DNA of 64,000 nt from Phototrophicus methaneseepsis (GTDB lineage: Bacteria; Chloroflexota; Anaerolineae; Aggregatilineales; Phototrophicaceae): positions 1,736,001 to 1,800,000 of the forward strand of contig NZ_CP062983.1 in NCBI RefSeq assembly GCF_015500095.1. Direction: 5' to 3'. The translations under genes and the position numbers were made by a program. Position 1 is the first letter of the stretch. Each line of letters starts with the position of its first letter. The notes beneath the pieces are model-generated. The model was not told where the DNA came from. It saw nothing but the letters and a program-made list of their open reading frames with translations, and made no database searches. Shown here one piece after another: positions 24,535-32,714 of this stretch.

Positions 24535-25437
24535 TCAGAGATTCAACGCGACTTCGAGGGGGTTTTGTTCTGCCGGACTGTAGCTTATGACAGTGCCATT
24601 GAATGTAAAGGCTTGTTCCGCATAGAGGCGCTGCAGCGCTGCCAGGTCAGGATTGTTCTCACGGGTGAGTTGTGCCACTTCATCAATAAGGGCGACTGTT
24701 GCTTCATCTGTCATCAGCGCATCTTCTGCGATTGTTTCCGAGAGGCCCCAGCTATCCCAGCATAGGCACTCGGCCTTATTCAACCCGGCCAGATCCTGCA
24801 GCACATGCGACATGACATAATGGGCACCTCTGGGCTGTTCTATATCTGGCGATACACAGAATTGATCAGGGTCTGCATTCTCATGCCGGATCATCTGCCA
24901 TGCATCGCCGCCAATGATGAACTGATCTCGTGGGACGTCCATCACATCGAAGGTTAAATGCAGGTTCTGAACCATCTCCGGGCCCATCTGTGGGTCCACC
25001 AACACCCACCGCTCACCATTCCAATAGTCCGTGATGACGTGATCGCCATAAAAATCGCCGAAGTAAGCGCCGAAGCCATAGCGCACCCGGCAGGGGATGC
25101 CTTTGTGGCGCGCAATCGAGCAGAATAAAGTCGCGAAGTCTCGGCAGCAGCCAACGATTTTATTGGCATGTTCGCGTGGTTTTCTCAGTGGGGCGTCATC
25201 AAGCTCCATCAGCCGCGCCAGCATGCGCTGTGCATAACGCAGGTCAATCTCCGGTTGGCGCTCCGGCGGCACCTGATAGCCAAACGTCCATTGGCCTGCA
25301 AAATAATGATAGACAAGGCCTTGCACTGCCTGAGCCATGCTATCGACATCATCCGGGATGGCATCATATAAATAAGCGTATTCGCCGGGGTCTGTAAAAG
25401 GGCTGTGTTCTCTATAAAAAGACAGCGTATCTGGCAT
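24535..25437 (-). CDS. Transglutaminase-like protein
   Basis: A 300-residue cytoplasmic protein of the transglutaminase/cysteine-protease-like superfamily. The core shows Cys in NKIVGCCRDFATLFC, the family's hydrophobic segment GIPCRVRYGFGAYF, His in DFYGDHVITDYW and Asp in ERWVLVDPQM, so the Cys-His-Asp triad is intact. The remaining C-terminal third is not recognised. Such bacterial proteins can be peptidases, peptide:N-glycanases or amide cross-linkers. Start 25437 is chosen because AGGAGATC precedes it; an in-frame ATG-like codon at 25488 has no such site. The IS element lies just beyond its 3' end. Confidence 0.85.
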   Translation of the reverse strand: MPDTLSFYREHSPFTDPGEYAYLYDAIPDDVDSMAQAVQGLVYHYFAGQWTFGYQVPPERQPEIDLRYAQRMLARLMELDDAPLRKPREHANKIVGCCRDFATLFCSIARHKGIPCRVRYGFGAYFGDFYGDHVITDYWNGERWVLVDPQMGPEMVQNLHLTFDVMDVPRDQFIIGGDAWQMIRHENADPDQFCVSPDIEQPRGAHYVMSHVLQDLAGLNKAECLCWDSWGLSETIAEDALMTDEATVALIDEVAQLTRENNPDLAALQRLYAEQAFTFNGTVISYSPAEQNPLEVALNL

Positions 25438-25559
25438 GATCTGATCTCCTCTTAAGTGAGATAGAGCTTTCAATAGAACCCTCACCATCTTAGCACATTT
25501 GTTCCTGTTTGACTCTAAAAGCCGTGCACTTGGTTTTACGGAACAAATGGAGAAAATGT

Positions 25560-27080
25560 TCAGATCATGGTGGGCTTTTGGGCTTTGCCGAGCACCGCTT
25601 TGCCTGTTTGCCCATGCACCAACCCAACGCGCACATCGTTGTCATCTTCTGTGATCGTCGCGACCCATATGGGGGCCAGCACCAGCCGGAATTGCATACT
25701 GGTCAGCAGCGATGTCACCGTTACTTCTTCGTCATTCCTGGGGACGCCGCTTTGCCGCTGCCGGATCAATTTGGAGATTTCGCCGCGTGCTTTCATTGAG
25801 GCGCGATCAAAGCCCAGACTGTAGATTTCAGCAGTATGAGGCCCTAGCAGGCGCGCATCATATGGCTGAACCTGCGTCAGATGGAACTGGCCTAAACGCC
25901 GGACCAACCCCGGGTTGGGCGACTTAAAAGCAGGTACAGGCCAGTTATTTTCGGCTTCTGTCAGGTCTTCTGTGCGTACGGAGAGCTGCGCTTGAATCCG
26001 GTTACGGCGGTCATAGGCCATCGTTTTCTTATCTCGGACTGTGCGCTTGACCTGCCAGACGGTATCGAAATACCAGATCGGCACATAGACGCCGTTCATC
26101 AGCATTTGATTGGCTTTATTATTGACGAAGATACCCTTCAGGCGTTCCACACGGCTTTCTACCGCTTGCCAGATCGCTTCTTCGGCCTGCTCCTGGGGCA
26201 CACGGAAAGGCAGCAAGCCATCCGGCTCCAAAAAGCTATCCAGGGCATCTTTATGAATAACGTGATTGCTGCCACAGAAAGGGCACACTTCGTTTAAGAC
26301 GGTCGCCGGGATGGTGCGTTCTGCACCGCAGTTATTGCAATGTAAAAAGCGCGTTCCCACATCCCATTTGGCAGCTTGTCCGCGCTGCTTCAGCATGGTC
26401 ATGATGAAGCTCTTCATGCCATAGGTGCCGCCATGTTCCATGTCCATGACGCGCTCCCGATGCCCACATGTCTTACACGTGGCAAAAGGTTCTCCTTCGT
26501 AATGTTCCAGTTCATCACTGCCGCATACAGAGCACTTAATAACATCGGCTGTGGCCTTAACGGGTGCGTCCGTCGCTATCACGACCTGGTCGCGGCCCTC
26601 AACCGTGCGATCAGCCTCTTCTGCTGTCATCTGGCCGTTGAGTACCATCAACTCGCGCACTGCTTCTTCATGGTTGGGGCGGTAGGCAATGAGGATGCCG
26701 TAATGCTTCCGTTTGGCTTCCGGGTCATCATAAAGGCGCGCCAGCCACAGATGCCCATCCAGGAAATCATGCTGGTTCTCGATAGCCTGCTCAAACGACC
26801 GGATTGCTTCGTCGTAGCGCTCCATACGTACGGCGTCGATGCCACTGTTGAACTTAGCCTGTGTCCAGCGATCCACAGCGCCAGGATGAATGGTCCCGTA
26901 GCTCAGTGGATAATCCAATTTTTTACGTTGTGGTGGTGGCGGTGCCTTTTCTGCCTCTGTCTGACCGTCTTTCCAGCCGCATAGGCGGCAGGTTAATTTT
27001 CGGTCATCATCAATGAATAGGCTCCCTGGTGCCTGGCACTTCGGGCATAATTTAGGCGCAAGGCGGCGAATCACGCTCAT
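25560..27080 (-). CDS. Zinc-ribbon protein with TPR-like segment, unknown role
   Basis: A 506-residue protein. It has three cysteine clusters that look like zinc ribbons: CPKCQ...CRLCG at about 13-36, CSVCG...CKTCG at about 182-203, and CNNCG...CPFCG at about 249-272. Between the first two lies a TPR-like helical part (about 70-150, RWTQAKFNSGIDAVRMERYD). The second half (about 300-506) is soluble alpha/beta sequence with NKANQMLMNGVYVPIWYFDT. Repeated zinc ribbons and short helical repeats suggest an assembly or nucleic-acid-related role, but no family name is certain. The ATG follows GGGAGCTCTC. Its neighbours are not obviously related. Confidence 0.8.
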   Translation of the reverse strand: MSVIRRLAPKLCPKCQAPGSLFIDDDRKLTCRLCGWKDGQTEAEKAPPPPQRKKLDYPLSYGTIHPGAVDRWTQAKFNSGIDAVRMERYDEAIRSFEQAIENQHDFLDGHLWLARLYDDPEAKRKHYGILIAYRPNHEEAVRELMVLNGQMTAEEADRTVEGRDQVVIATDAPVKATADVIKCSVCGSDELEHYEGEPFATCKTCGHRERVMDMEHGGTYGMKSFIMTMLKQRGQAAKWDVGTRFLHCNNCGAERTIPATVLNEVCPFCGSNHVIHKDALDSFLEPDGLLPFRVPQEQAEEAIWQAVESRVERLKGIFVNNKANQMLMNGVYVPIWYFDTVWQVKRTVRDKKTMAYDRRNRIQAQLSVRTEDLTEAENNWPVPAFKSPNPGLVRRLGQFHLTQVQPYDARLLGPHTAEIYSLGFDRASMKARGEISKLIRQRQSGVPRNDEEVTVTSLLTSMQFRLVLAPIWVATITEDDNDVRVGLVHGQTGKAVLGKAQKPTMI

Positions 27081-27259
27081 GAGAGCTCCCTCGTGATTGG
27101 ATCTAACATATCCATCATATCGGGTTTTTCTGGTCAGTTCCCCTCAATTATTAGGGAGAAAGTGTTAATACCATTACGTAATTCAGGTGGTAGCGCGTAT
27201 GTCATAGAGGGCATAATTTATGTTAGACTATAAGCCCGTGTATGATGAGAGTCATAAAG

Positions 27260-27691
27260 ATGCAATCACTCCCCATTACTCAGGAACAGATTCAAATCGT
27301 TCGAACTTCGTTCGAAAAGGTTGCTGCGTCTCGTTTACCGACGGGCAAGCTCTTTTATGATCGCCTTTTTGAGCTTGCACCGCAGACAAAGGCCCTCTTC
27401 GTAAATACAGAGATTGAAGCTCAAGGCGATAAGCTCGTACGTATGATTGGCGTCGCAGTAGGGGCTTTATCCCAACCGGATGCTCTGATCCCCGTGCTGG
27501 TTGGCCTGGGGGAACGTCATCTAAATTATGGCGTGACGGATGAAATGTACAACCCAGGGGGCGAAGCGCTCATCTGGACCCTGCGCTACGTGCTGGGGGC
27601 TGAATTTACGAAAGAAGTTCAGGAAGCATGGTTGTCTGTTTATAGCTTGATGGTGCAGGTCATCCTGGATGCAGCCCATCAAGCCCAATAA
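27260..27691 (+). CDS. Single-domain bacterial globin
   Basis: A haem protein of about 143 residues with the classical globin fold, like the globin part of flavohaemoglobin but without the reductase. The N-terminus ITQEQIQIVRTSFEKVAA is helix A; FYDRLFELAPQTKALF carries the B/C/CD region with the conserved Phe; the proximal haem ligand is His in VGLGERHLNYGV (helix F); the G and H helices are intact. It probably binds oxygen or nitric oxide. The start is uncertain: 27260 gives the usual family length, while ATGs at 27242 and 27245 add six residues; none has a clear ribosome-binding site. A bidirectional terminator follows. Confidence 0.92.
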   Translation: MQSLPITQEQIQIVRTSFEKVAASRLPTGKLFYDRLFELAPQTKALFVNTEIEAQGDKLVRMIGVAVGALSQPDALIPVLVGLGERHLNYGVTDEMYNPGGEALIWTLRYVLGAEFTKEVQEAWLSVYSLMVQVILDAAHQAQ

Positions 27692-27746
27692 CGCGCCGAC
27701 CTACCAGCCACCATCACGCAGATAAACATCAAACTAAATAAAATAG

Positions 27747-27777
27747 AAATCCCCCTGTTATGGCAGGGGGATTTTTT
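27747..27777. terminator. Bidirectional terminator between globin and ferritin-like genes
   Basis: AAATCCCCCTG (27747-27757) pairs perfectly with CAGGGGGATTT (27764-27774), followed by T-run to 27778. It sits between converging genes and has an A-run on the other side, so it can serve both. Confidence 0.92.
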
Positions 27778-27807
27778 TGATCTGTGGAGGTGTCTGTTGT
27801 GCTTGGA

Positions 27808-28833
27808 TTACATTTCTGGCAGGTCGTTGGCCCCATCTGTCTCGCTAACGGTATCTGAGCGAATCCAGCCACCGCTGGCGACATGCCACCAGACATAGCC
27901 ATCACTGCCCATCCGCTGCCCATCAATCGTTGTAGATGAATTGGCTGTGAGTACGCTAACGACGTTGGAGCTGGTTGAAGGCATCTCACGGATGTTAACG
28001 TCCTGTGAACCGCTGGTAGCTGTGACGCCACCCGCCATGCTTTCCGTGCTGGTATCTTCGGAACTGCTGGCAGCGGCCATATCCATGGCTGCATAGGGCT
28101 GAATATCGCCCGTATAGCCAAGTTCACCAGCTTCTGCGCGGATCGCTGCAATCTGATCGGCTGTGGGGGCTGCCACCGGGCCGACGAAGCCGTCAGCGGT
28201 GCCATCTAGGAAGGGTTGCAGCACCGGTACGGCGTCACTCACGTTGGAGAATTGGAAGTTCTCATAAGAACGATCGTTTGGCAAACGGCGACCAATCTGG
28301 CGAACAAGAGCGCGGTGTTCGGATTCAACGCCGGCGATCTGGGCTGTGGTCACGGCAAAAGCGGCTTCGCCCAATTCTGTGAAGATGCGCGTTGCTGCTA
28401 AATAAGCAGAAACGAAGGTTGTCTCCGCGACTTCTGTTATTTCTGAAAATAACGCCACATCGCTGAACAGGCCATCCGGCACGTAGAATTCGCTGACGAG
28501 CGGTTCGGCACCCAATGAAACCAGTAGATCATAGTGATCTTGCTCGGAGATAAAGGCTGTTTTCATATAATTCAGCTCAATATCATCCAGATCGAGATCA
28601 CCGTTCGTGGTGGCGTTGATCGCCGCCAGGTAATGCGTGGTTGCGAATAGTTCAGCAGTGGCGGCCAGGTTCAAAATTGTCTGGACGTCATCATTGGTGC
28701 CGGATGTCTCCTGAGCGAATACACGGCTGATACCAAAGAGCGAACTCCAGCTTAGGGTGGTTGCGCCAATACCGATGAGGCTGCTTTTGAGCATATCGCG
28801 GCGAGAAAGGCCGTTCTGTTTTGTCTGTGTCAT
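27808..28833 (-). CDS. Tat-exported ferritin-like protein with SH3b domain
   Basis: A 341-residue protein. A twin-arginine signal LSRRDMLKSSLIGIG ends near FAQ (about residue 40), so it is exported folded. A ferritin_2-like four-helix domain (about 45-210) follows, with helices such as QTILNLAATAELFATTHY, AFISEQDHYDLLVSLGAEPL and QIAGVESEHRALVRQIG; several Glu and His residues could bind two metals. A Ser-rich link leads to a bacterial SH3b domain (about 275-335, VNIREMPSTSSNVV, WWHVASGGWI) that often binds cell wall. It is a paralogue of the next gene, which lacks the SH3b part. Suggested roles are metal handling or peroxide defence outside the membrane. Confidence 0.88.
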   Translation of the reverse strand: MTQTKQNGLSRRDMLKSSLIGIGATTLSWSSLFGISRVFAQETSGTNDDVQTILNLAATAELFATTHYLAAINATTNGDLDLDDIELNYMKTAFISEQDHYDLLVSLGAEPLVSEFYVPDGLFSDVALFSEITEVAETTFVSAYLAATRIFTELGEAAFAVTTAQIAGVESEHRALVRQIGRRLPNDRSYENFQFSNVSDAVPVLQPFLDGTADGFVGPVAAPTADQIAAIRAEAGELGYTGDIQPYAAMDMAAASSSEDTSTESMAGGVTATSGSQDVNIREMPSTSSNVVSVLTANSSTTIDGQRMGSDGYVWWHVASGGWIRSDTVSETDGANDLPEM

Positions 28834-28908
28834 TTTAGTTCATCCTTTTATGATGGGAGTGGTCAAATAACGTTTTGCGCTGGTTGCTTCAGGGTTACGT
28901 ACTCAGTG

Positions 28909-29634
28909 TTACATGGCCGCGAATGGCATGATGTCACTGTCGTAACCGAGGTCGCCAGCTTCCGCACGGATTGCGGCCACTTCGTCATCTGTCGGCGGTG
29001 CGACAGGGCCGATAAAGCCTTCACCACTACCATCCAGGAAGGGTTGCAGGACCGGCACAGCATCACTGACGTTCAGGAACTGGAATTCTTCATAAGAACG
29101 GTCATTCGGCAAGCTCATGCCAATCTGGCGGACGAGGGCGCGATGCTCGGATTCAACACCAGCGATCTGGGCTGTCGTCACGGCAAATGGCGTTTGGCCG
29201 CCTTCCGCGAAGATGCGCGTTGCTGCCAGATAAGCGGAGACAAAAGTCGTTTCCGCGACTTCTGTCGTCGCTGAGAACAAGGCCACATCGCTAAATAAGC
29301 CATCTGGCACATAGAACTCGCTTGCGACGGGCTCCGCACCCAGGGAAACCAACAAATCATAATGATCACGTTCAGCAATAAAGGCCGCTTTAAGATAATT
29401 CGTTTGAATGTCCGTCAGGCCCAGGTCGCCATTGATAGCAGCCAGGTAGTGCGTCGAGGCGAATAACTCGGCAGTTGCGGCCAGGTTCAGGATCGTCTGG
29501 ACGTCATCATTTCCTCCCGCCATATCTTGCGCGAAGACGGTACTAAAACCGAACAGCCCATTGAGACCAACAAGGGCAGACCCGGCAGCAATGGTGCTTC
29601 CTTTAAGAAAATTGCGTCGTGATAGCTGTGACAT
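28909..29634 (-). CDS. Tat-exported ferritin-like protein
   Basis: A 241-residue protein with the Tat signal LSRRNFLKGSTIAAG and a cleavage region near FAQD. Residues 40-205 form a ferritin_2-like helical bundle, with AATAELFASTHYLAAI, AFIAERDHYDLLVSLGAEPV and AGVESEHRALVRQIGMSLP. It is very similar to the downstream paralogue and keeps the same candidate metal-binding Glu/His positions, but ends soon after the bundle. GGAGGA precedes the ATG. A 28-bp spaced motif (29747-29774) shared with the fasciclin gene and a 12-bp-stem hairpin (29687-29717) lie in its leader. The downstream paralogue is 75 bp away in the same direction and is probably co-transcribed. Confidence 0.88.
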   Translation of the reverse strand: MSQLSRRNFLKGSTIAAGSALVGLNGLFGFSTVFAQDMAGGNDDVQTILNLAATAELFASTHYLAAINGDLGLTDIQTNYLKAAFIAERDHYDLLVSLGAEPVASEFYVPDGLFSDVALFSATTEVAETTFVSAYLAATRIFAEGGQTPFAVTTAQIAGVESEHRALVRQIGMSLPNDRSYEEFQFLNVSDAVPVLQPFLDGSGEGFIGPVAPPTDDEVAAIRAEAGDLGYDSDIMPFAAM

Positions 29635-29686
29635 TGGGAATCCTCCACGAAATATTTTCGAAAGTGACTTTAAACCAAATCATGTT

Positions 29687-29717
29687 GTGTAAAAGCCAAT
29701 CCTTCTGGCCTTTTCAC
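29687..29717 (-). promoter_or_regulatory. 5'-leader hairpin of the ferritin-like gene
   Basis: In the transcript, GTGAAAAGGCCA (29717-29706) can pair with TGGCTTTTACAC (29698-29687) with one mismatch and one G-U pair around a 7-nt loop, about 55 bases before the start codon. It could affect mRNA stability. No metal-responsive family is recognised. Confidence 0.4.
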
Positions 29718-29746
29718 GAACCTTGTTCGCAGCTTTACGGTCATAT

Positions 29747-29774
29747 GGATGAACTTCCGTCCAATATACTCACC
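29747..29774. promoter_or_regulatory. Spaced motif shared with the fasciclin gene (copy 2)
   Basis: GGATG (29747), CGTCC (29758) and ATACTCACC (29766) repeat the arrangement at 21928-21955 with the same spacing. It lies about 115-140 bp before the ferritin-like start, on the upstream side of the leader hairpin. Confidence 0.55.
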
Positions 29775-29887
29775 CCTTGCTCATTCTGAAAGCAACTGCG
29801 TGATACATTTTTCGCTCGTCTATCCCTTTGTATCTCTGGTAACTTCACAAAGGTAATCACTGTATTTGACGAAACTATATTTGACGA

Positions 29888-29918
29888 AAAAGAAAAGCGC
29901 GCCTACAAGGGGCGCGCC
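29888..29918 (-). terminator. Terminator of the polytopic membrane protein gene
   Basis: On the minus strand GCGCGCC (29917-29911 region) pairs with GGCGCGC (29903-29897) and is followed by TTTTCTTTTT. It is GC-rich and stands about 50 bp after the stop of the gene ending at 29969. Confidence 0.7.
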
Positions 29919-29968
29919 TATTACATTCACGATATGTCAGATCATGCATACACCAGCTAACCCGCCCA

Positions 29969-31786
29969 TTAGCGGATTTCCCAGACTTGCATCCCCTCGT
30001 TATAGATTAGGTCCAGAGCTTCATTTTCCTCAATGGCTTGCAGTTGGTCCACATCATCAGATGGGATATTCGTTAGCACATGCGTAAAGTCTGCCAGGGC
30101 GTCTTCTGCGAATACAGACGTATCCATCAACGTGTTATAAGGTGTGGCGTCATCGGGCAGGGTATGCAAAACATCCGGCTGATCTGCTGCGCCAGGATAA
30201 AGCATACTAGCAAGTGCGTCGCGCTCAGCTAATACGGGCACCCAGACCTGAGTCGGCGCAGTCAGGATGGTGGCCTCTGCTGGTAGGTTTTCGTACATCC
30301 AGCGTGAGGCGTCGATTTCTTCCTGCGTGCCATAGACATCATCCAACATCAGCGTATCCTGGATACGCTGCCATGTGGTATTGCCACCCGCGATAACGAG
30401 AGCAAGGACAATGACGCCAGCCCCGGCCAACCAGTAAATGCGCGCCCGTGCGATACTTCTCAAACCGAGGGGGATGCGCTCCCATAACCATAATAGCCCC
30501 ATACCAGCCAGGGTCGTTAAGGGGATAATCGCGCCAATTTGGGCCGTAAGTTCCAGGTTCAAGTTATTTGCGATGAAAGGCAGCAGGGTGGGCAAAATGC
30601 CAATCACGGTGAGATCCACCACCAGCAGCAGCCAAATGAGGCAGATGACTGTCACTTGCAGCCAATGATGGGTGCGATCTTTCCAGGCAACCCATATTCC
30701 CAGGAGTGCCAGCGGCAGCAGAACGAGGTTATTTTGCAGCATCACACTCAAGTTACCCATTGTAGGGCCATCTGCAAAACGCTGAACGTTCGTCATCAGG
30801 GTCCAGTTGTTCACCAACCATGGGCCGACACCGAAGAAGAAGACAACGCCGATGCCCAGCGTCAGGTTAAGCCATGATTTGCGCGTCGGGCGCTCCCCAA
30901 ACGGCAATAGATACGTGATGAGCACAGCCACATAAGCCAGCAGTGCCACAACGCCCATTTCGAAGTTCGCGATGCAGGCTGCGCCAAGCATCAGGCCGCC
31001 CCCTATTAGGTCGAAGCGACCCCCACCACGAGCAATCCGTATTAAGAGGATGAACGCGGTAATGGCAAAGGCAAATCCCATCACATGGGTGAAGTTGCCG
31101 CCCAGGTATGTTCGCAGCAAACCCACGCCGATGAGCAGCGCCAACGTAGTCGCACGCCCCAGGCGTTTATCTCCTAATTCACTGCCCAGGTCATAGGCGC
31201 TCCACGCCGCCAAGACCAACGATACAGCCGCCAGCGCAGAGAGAACCATTGAAATAGGTTGGTGCATCTGCGCGCTGAGATAAGCGACGATTGCCGGGTA
31301 GCCAGGTGGGTGCAAATAGTACACATCCGGGTGAAACGGTGCGAGCGTGTTCAATGTGCCGCCCTGCTTGGCAAGCACTGCCAGGAAGCCTGTTTCAGCA
31401 GCGCCGACGCCTGCTGGCAGCGGAACCAGCAGCATGGGCATGATGGCTAACAAAGCCACCATGGCGAAAAAAGCCAGGTCTTCAGGACCTGTCCAGCCCA
31501 TATCCTGGTCTGCGAGTTCCTCGCCCTTGGCCTCAGCACGGGCCTGTGCCCCGCTGAGGGTGCCGCCCAATACCACAAATGAAACCAGGGCGAACATGAG
31601 ATAATCAATGACCAGCGTGCCCCAGGAAAACAGCGACGCCCACCATACAGCCCCGCCGACCAGCAGCGCCAGGCTAAAGCTCGCGCTGATACCGACGCGC
31701 GGTTGTTTGGTCGGCCAGGATGGCGAGAGCATCGACCCCGCGCCAATGATGACAGCCCCGACGACAAATACGATAAAAATTGCCAT
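29969..31786 (-). CDS. Polytopic membrane protein, possible GT39/ArnT-like glycosyltransferase
   Basis: A 605-residue membrane protein with about 12 hydrophobic helices over residues 1-480 and a soluble C-terminal part (about 485-605). The stretch DVYYLHPPGYPAIVAYLS near residue 155 resembles the HPP-type first-loop motif of lipid-linked-sugar glycosyltransferases of the ArnT/PMT group. The C-terminal region contains ASRWMYENLPAEATILTA, a pattern common in such enzymes. The sugar donor and acceptor cannot be predicted. GGTAGGGG lies just before the ATG. It is a single-gene unit bordered by a terminator at 29888 and a non-coding upstream region. Confidence 0.75.
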   Translation of the reverse strand: MAIFIVFVVGAVIIGAGSMLSPSWPTKQPRVGISASFSLALLVGGAVWWASLFSWGTLVIDYLMFALVSFVVLGGTLSGAQARAEAKGEELADQDMGWTGPEDLAFFAMVALLAIMPMLLVPLPAGVGAAETGFLAVLAKQGGTLNTLAPFHPDVYYLHPPGYPAIVAYLSAQMHQPISMVLSALAAVSLVLAAWSAYDLGSELGDKRLGRATTLALLIGVGLLRTYLGGNFTHVMGFAFAITAFILLIRIARGGGRFDLIGGGLMLGAACIANFEMGVVALLAYVAVLITYLLPFGERPTRKSWLNLTLGIGVVFFFGVGPWLVNNWTLMTNVQRFADGPTMGNLSVMLQNNLVLLPLALLGIWVAWKDRTHHWLQVTVICLIWLLLVVDLTVIGILPTLLPFIANNLNLELTAQIGAIIPLTTLAGMGLLWLWERIPLGLRSIARARIYWLAGAGVIVLALVIAGGNTTWQRIQDTLMLDDVYGTQEEIDASRWMYENLPAEATILTAPTQVWVPVLAERDALASMLYPGAADQPDVLHTLPDDATPYNTLMDTSVFAEDALADFTHVLTNIPSDDVDQLQAIEENEALDLIYNEGMQVWEIR

Positions 31787-31996
31787 AAACCCCTACCCAT
31801 CGTGCTAAATTGCCACACTGCTAGTATACGTAGTTTGAAGATACTTTGTGAGGCTAAGTATTTTTATAGGCCTTTTTAGCCCACAATTCAACGATTTGGC
31901 GGCAAAATCATCATAAAATGCCATGAATCGTGATGGTTTTTACAATCTCAACCAAGCATATTTGCATGAAAGGGGTATACTAGGGGCGATTTCCAC

Positions 31997-32021
31997 GCTG
32001 AACGCATTTAGCTGAACGCAT
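31997..32021 (+). repeat. 11-bp direct repeat upstream of the DUF1269-like gene
   Basis: GCTGAACGCAT occurs at 31997-32007 and 32011-32021, a period of 14 bp, about 15 bp after a TATACT -10-like box at 31976-31981. It may be a transcriptional regulator site or chance. Confidence 0.35.
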
Positions 32022-32074
32022 CTTACTTGAATTTATTGCCTTGAACCGTTTCATCGAGCCAGAGAGGGCACGTT

Positions 32075-32632
32075 ATGACAACCGGGATCATTGTGGCGAT
32101 TTTTCCTTCGCGTAAGATTCTCCTGCGCGCACTGGACCATCTCACGAACAGCGAAAGTATCCTTATCAACAGAGCCGCCATCGTCGCAAAAGCGGCAACG
32201 GGCGAATTCGTCGTGCTCGATGATGATATGAGCCCTAGTGAAGGCAGTGTCGCGGGTGGGGCGCTGGGTGCTGCGATGGCAGCCCTGGGCATGGTTCAGT
32301 TGGGTGCGCTGTTGCTCCCCGGCGTGGGTCCGGTTATTGCTATTGGGGCCGGTGCCTTGGTTGGTGGCCTCGTCGGCAGTGTAACCGGGCGCTTTGCCGC
32401 TAATCTGCTGGATTTTGGCTTTAAGACGGAGCAGATTCAAGCGCTTTCTAAACGGCTGGAAACAGGCCGCCCCGCGCTTGTGGTTGAGCTATCTCAGCCA
32501 GAATCCGCCATTGATAAGCTGCGTCAGGCACTCCAGGGCTATAATGCGGAGATTATCGAGCCGCTGCACCGAGCCATCACAGGTGGGGATAATGCTGAAG
32601 ACAGCGGCCCTTCCACCCATGGCGGTGCATGA
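32075..32632 (+). CDS. DUF1269-like protein with glycine-zipper segment
   Basis: A 185-residue protein. The N-terminal strand TTGIIVAIFPSRKILLRALD and the segment EGSVAGGALGAAMAALGMV resemble the DUF1269 family. The middle (about 65-108) is a hydrophobic Gly/Ala zipper that may insert in or lie on a membrane. It is followed by the LDFGFKTEQIQAL helix and the strand PALVVELSQPES. Members of this group are small stress or envelope proteins with no known reaction. GAGAGGG precedes the ATG. It is followed by an SH3b protein 82 bp downstream. Assignment is by pattern only. Confidence 0.7.
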   Translation: MTTGIIVAIFPSRKILLRALDHLTNSESILINRAAIVAKAATGEFVVLDDDMSPSEGSVAGGALGAAMAALGMVQLGALLLPGVGPVIAIGAGALVGGLVGSVTGRFAANLLDFGFKTEQIQALSKRLETGRPALVVELSQPESAIDKLRQALQGYNAEIIEPLHRAITGGDNAEDSGPSTHGGA

Positions 32633-32714
32633 CTGAGAAATAAGCCCAGGGTCACATGTTGCAATCTCTTGCATTCGGCTACAATAGAAGCGTAACCGAA
32701 GGAGATTGTGTGCC

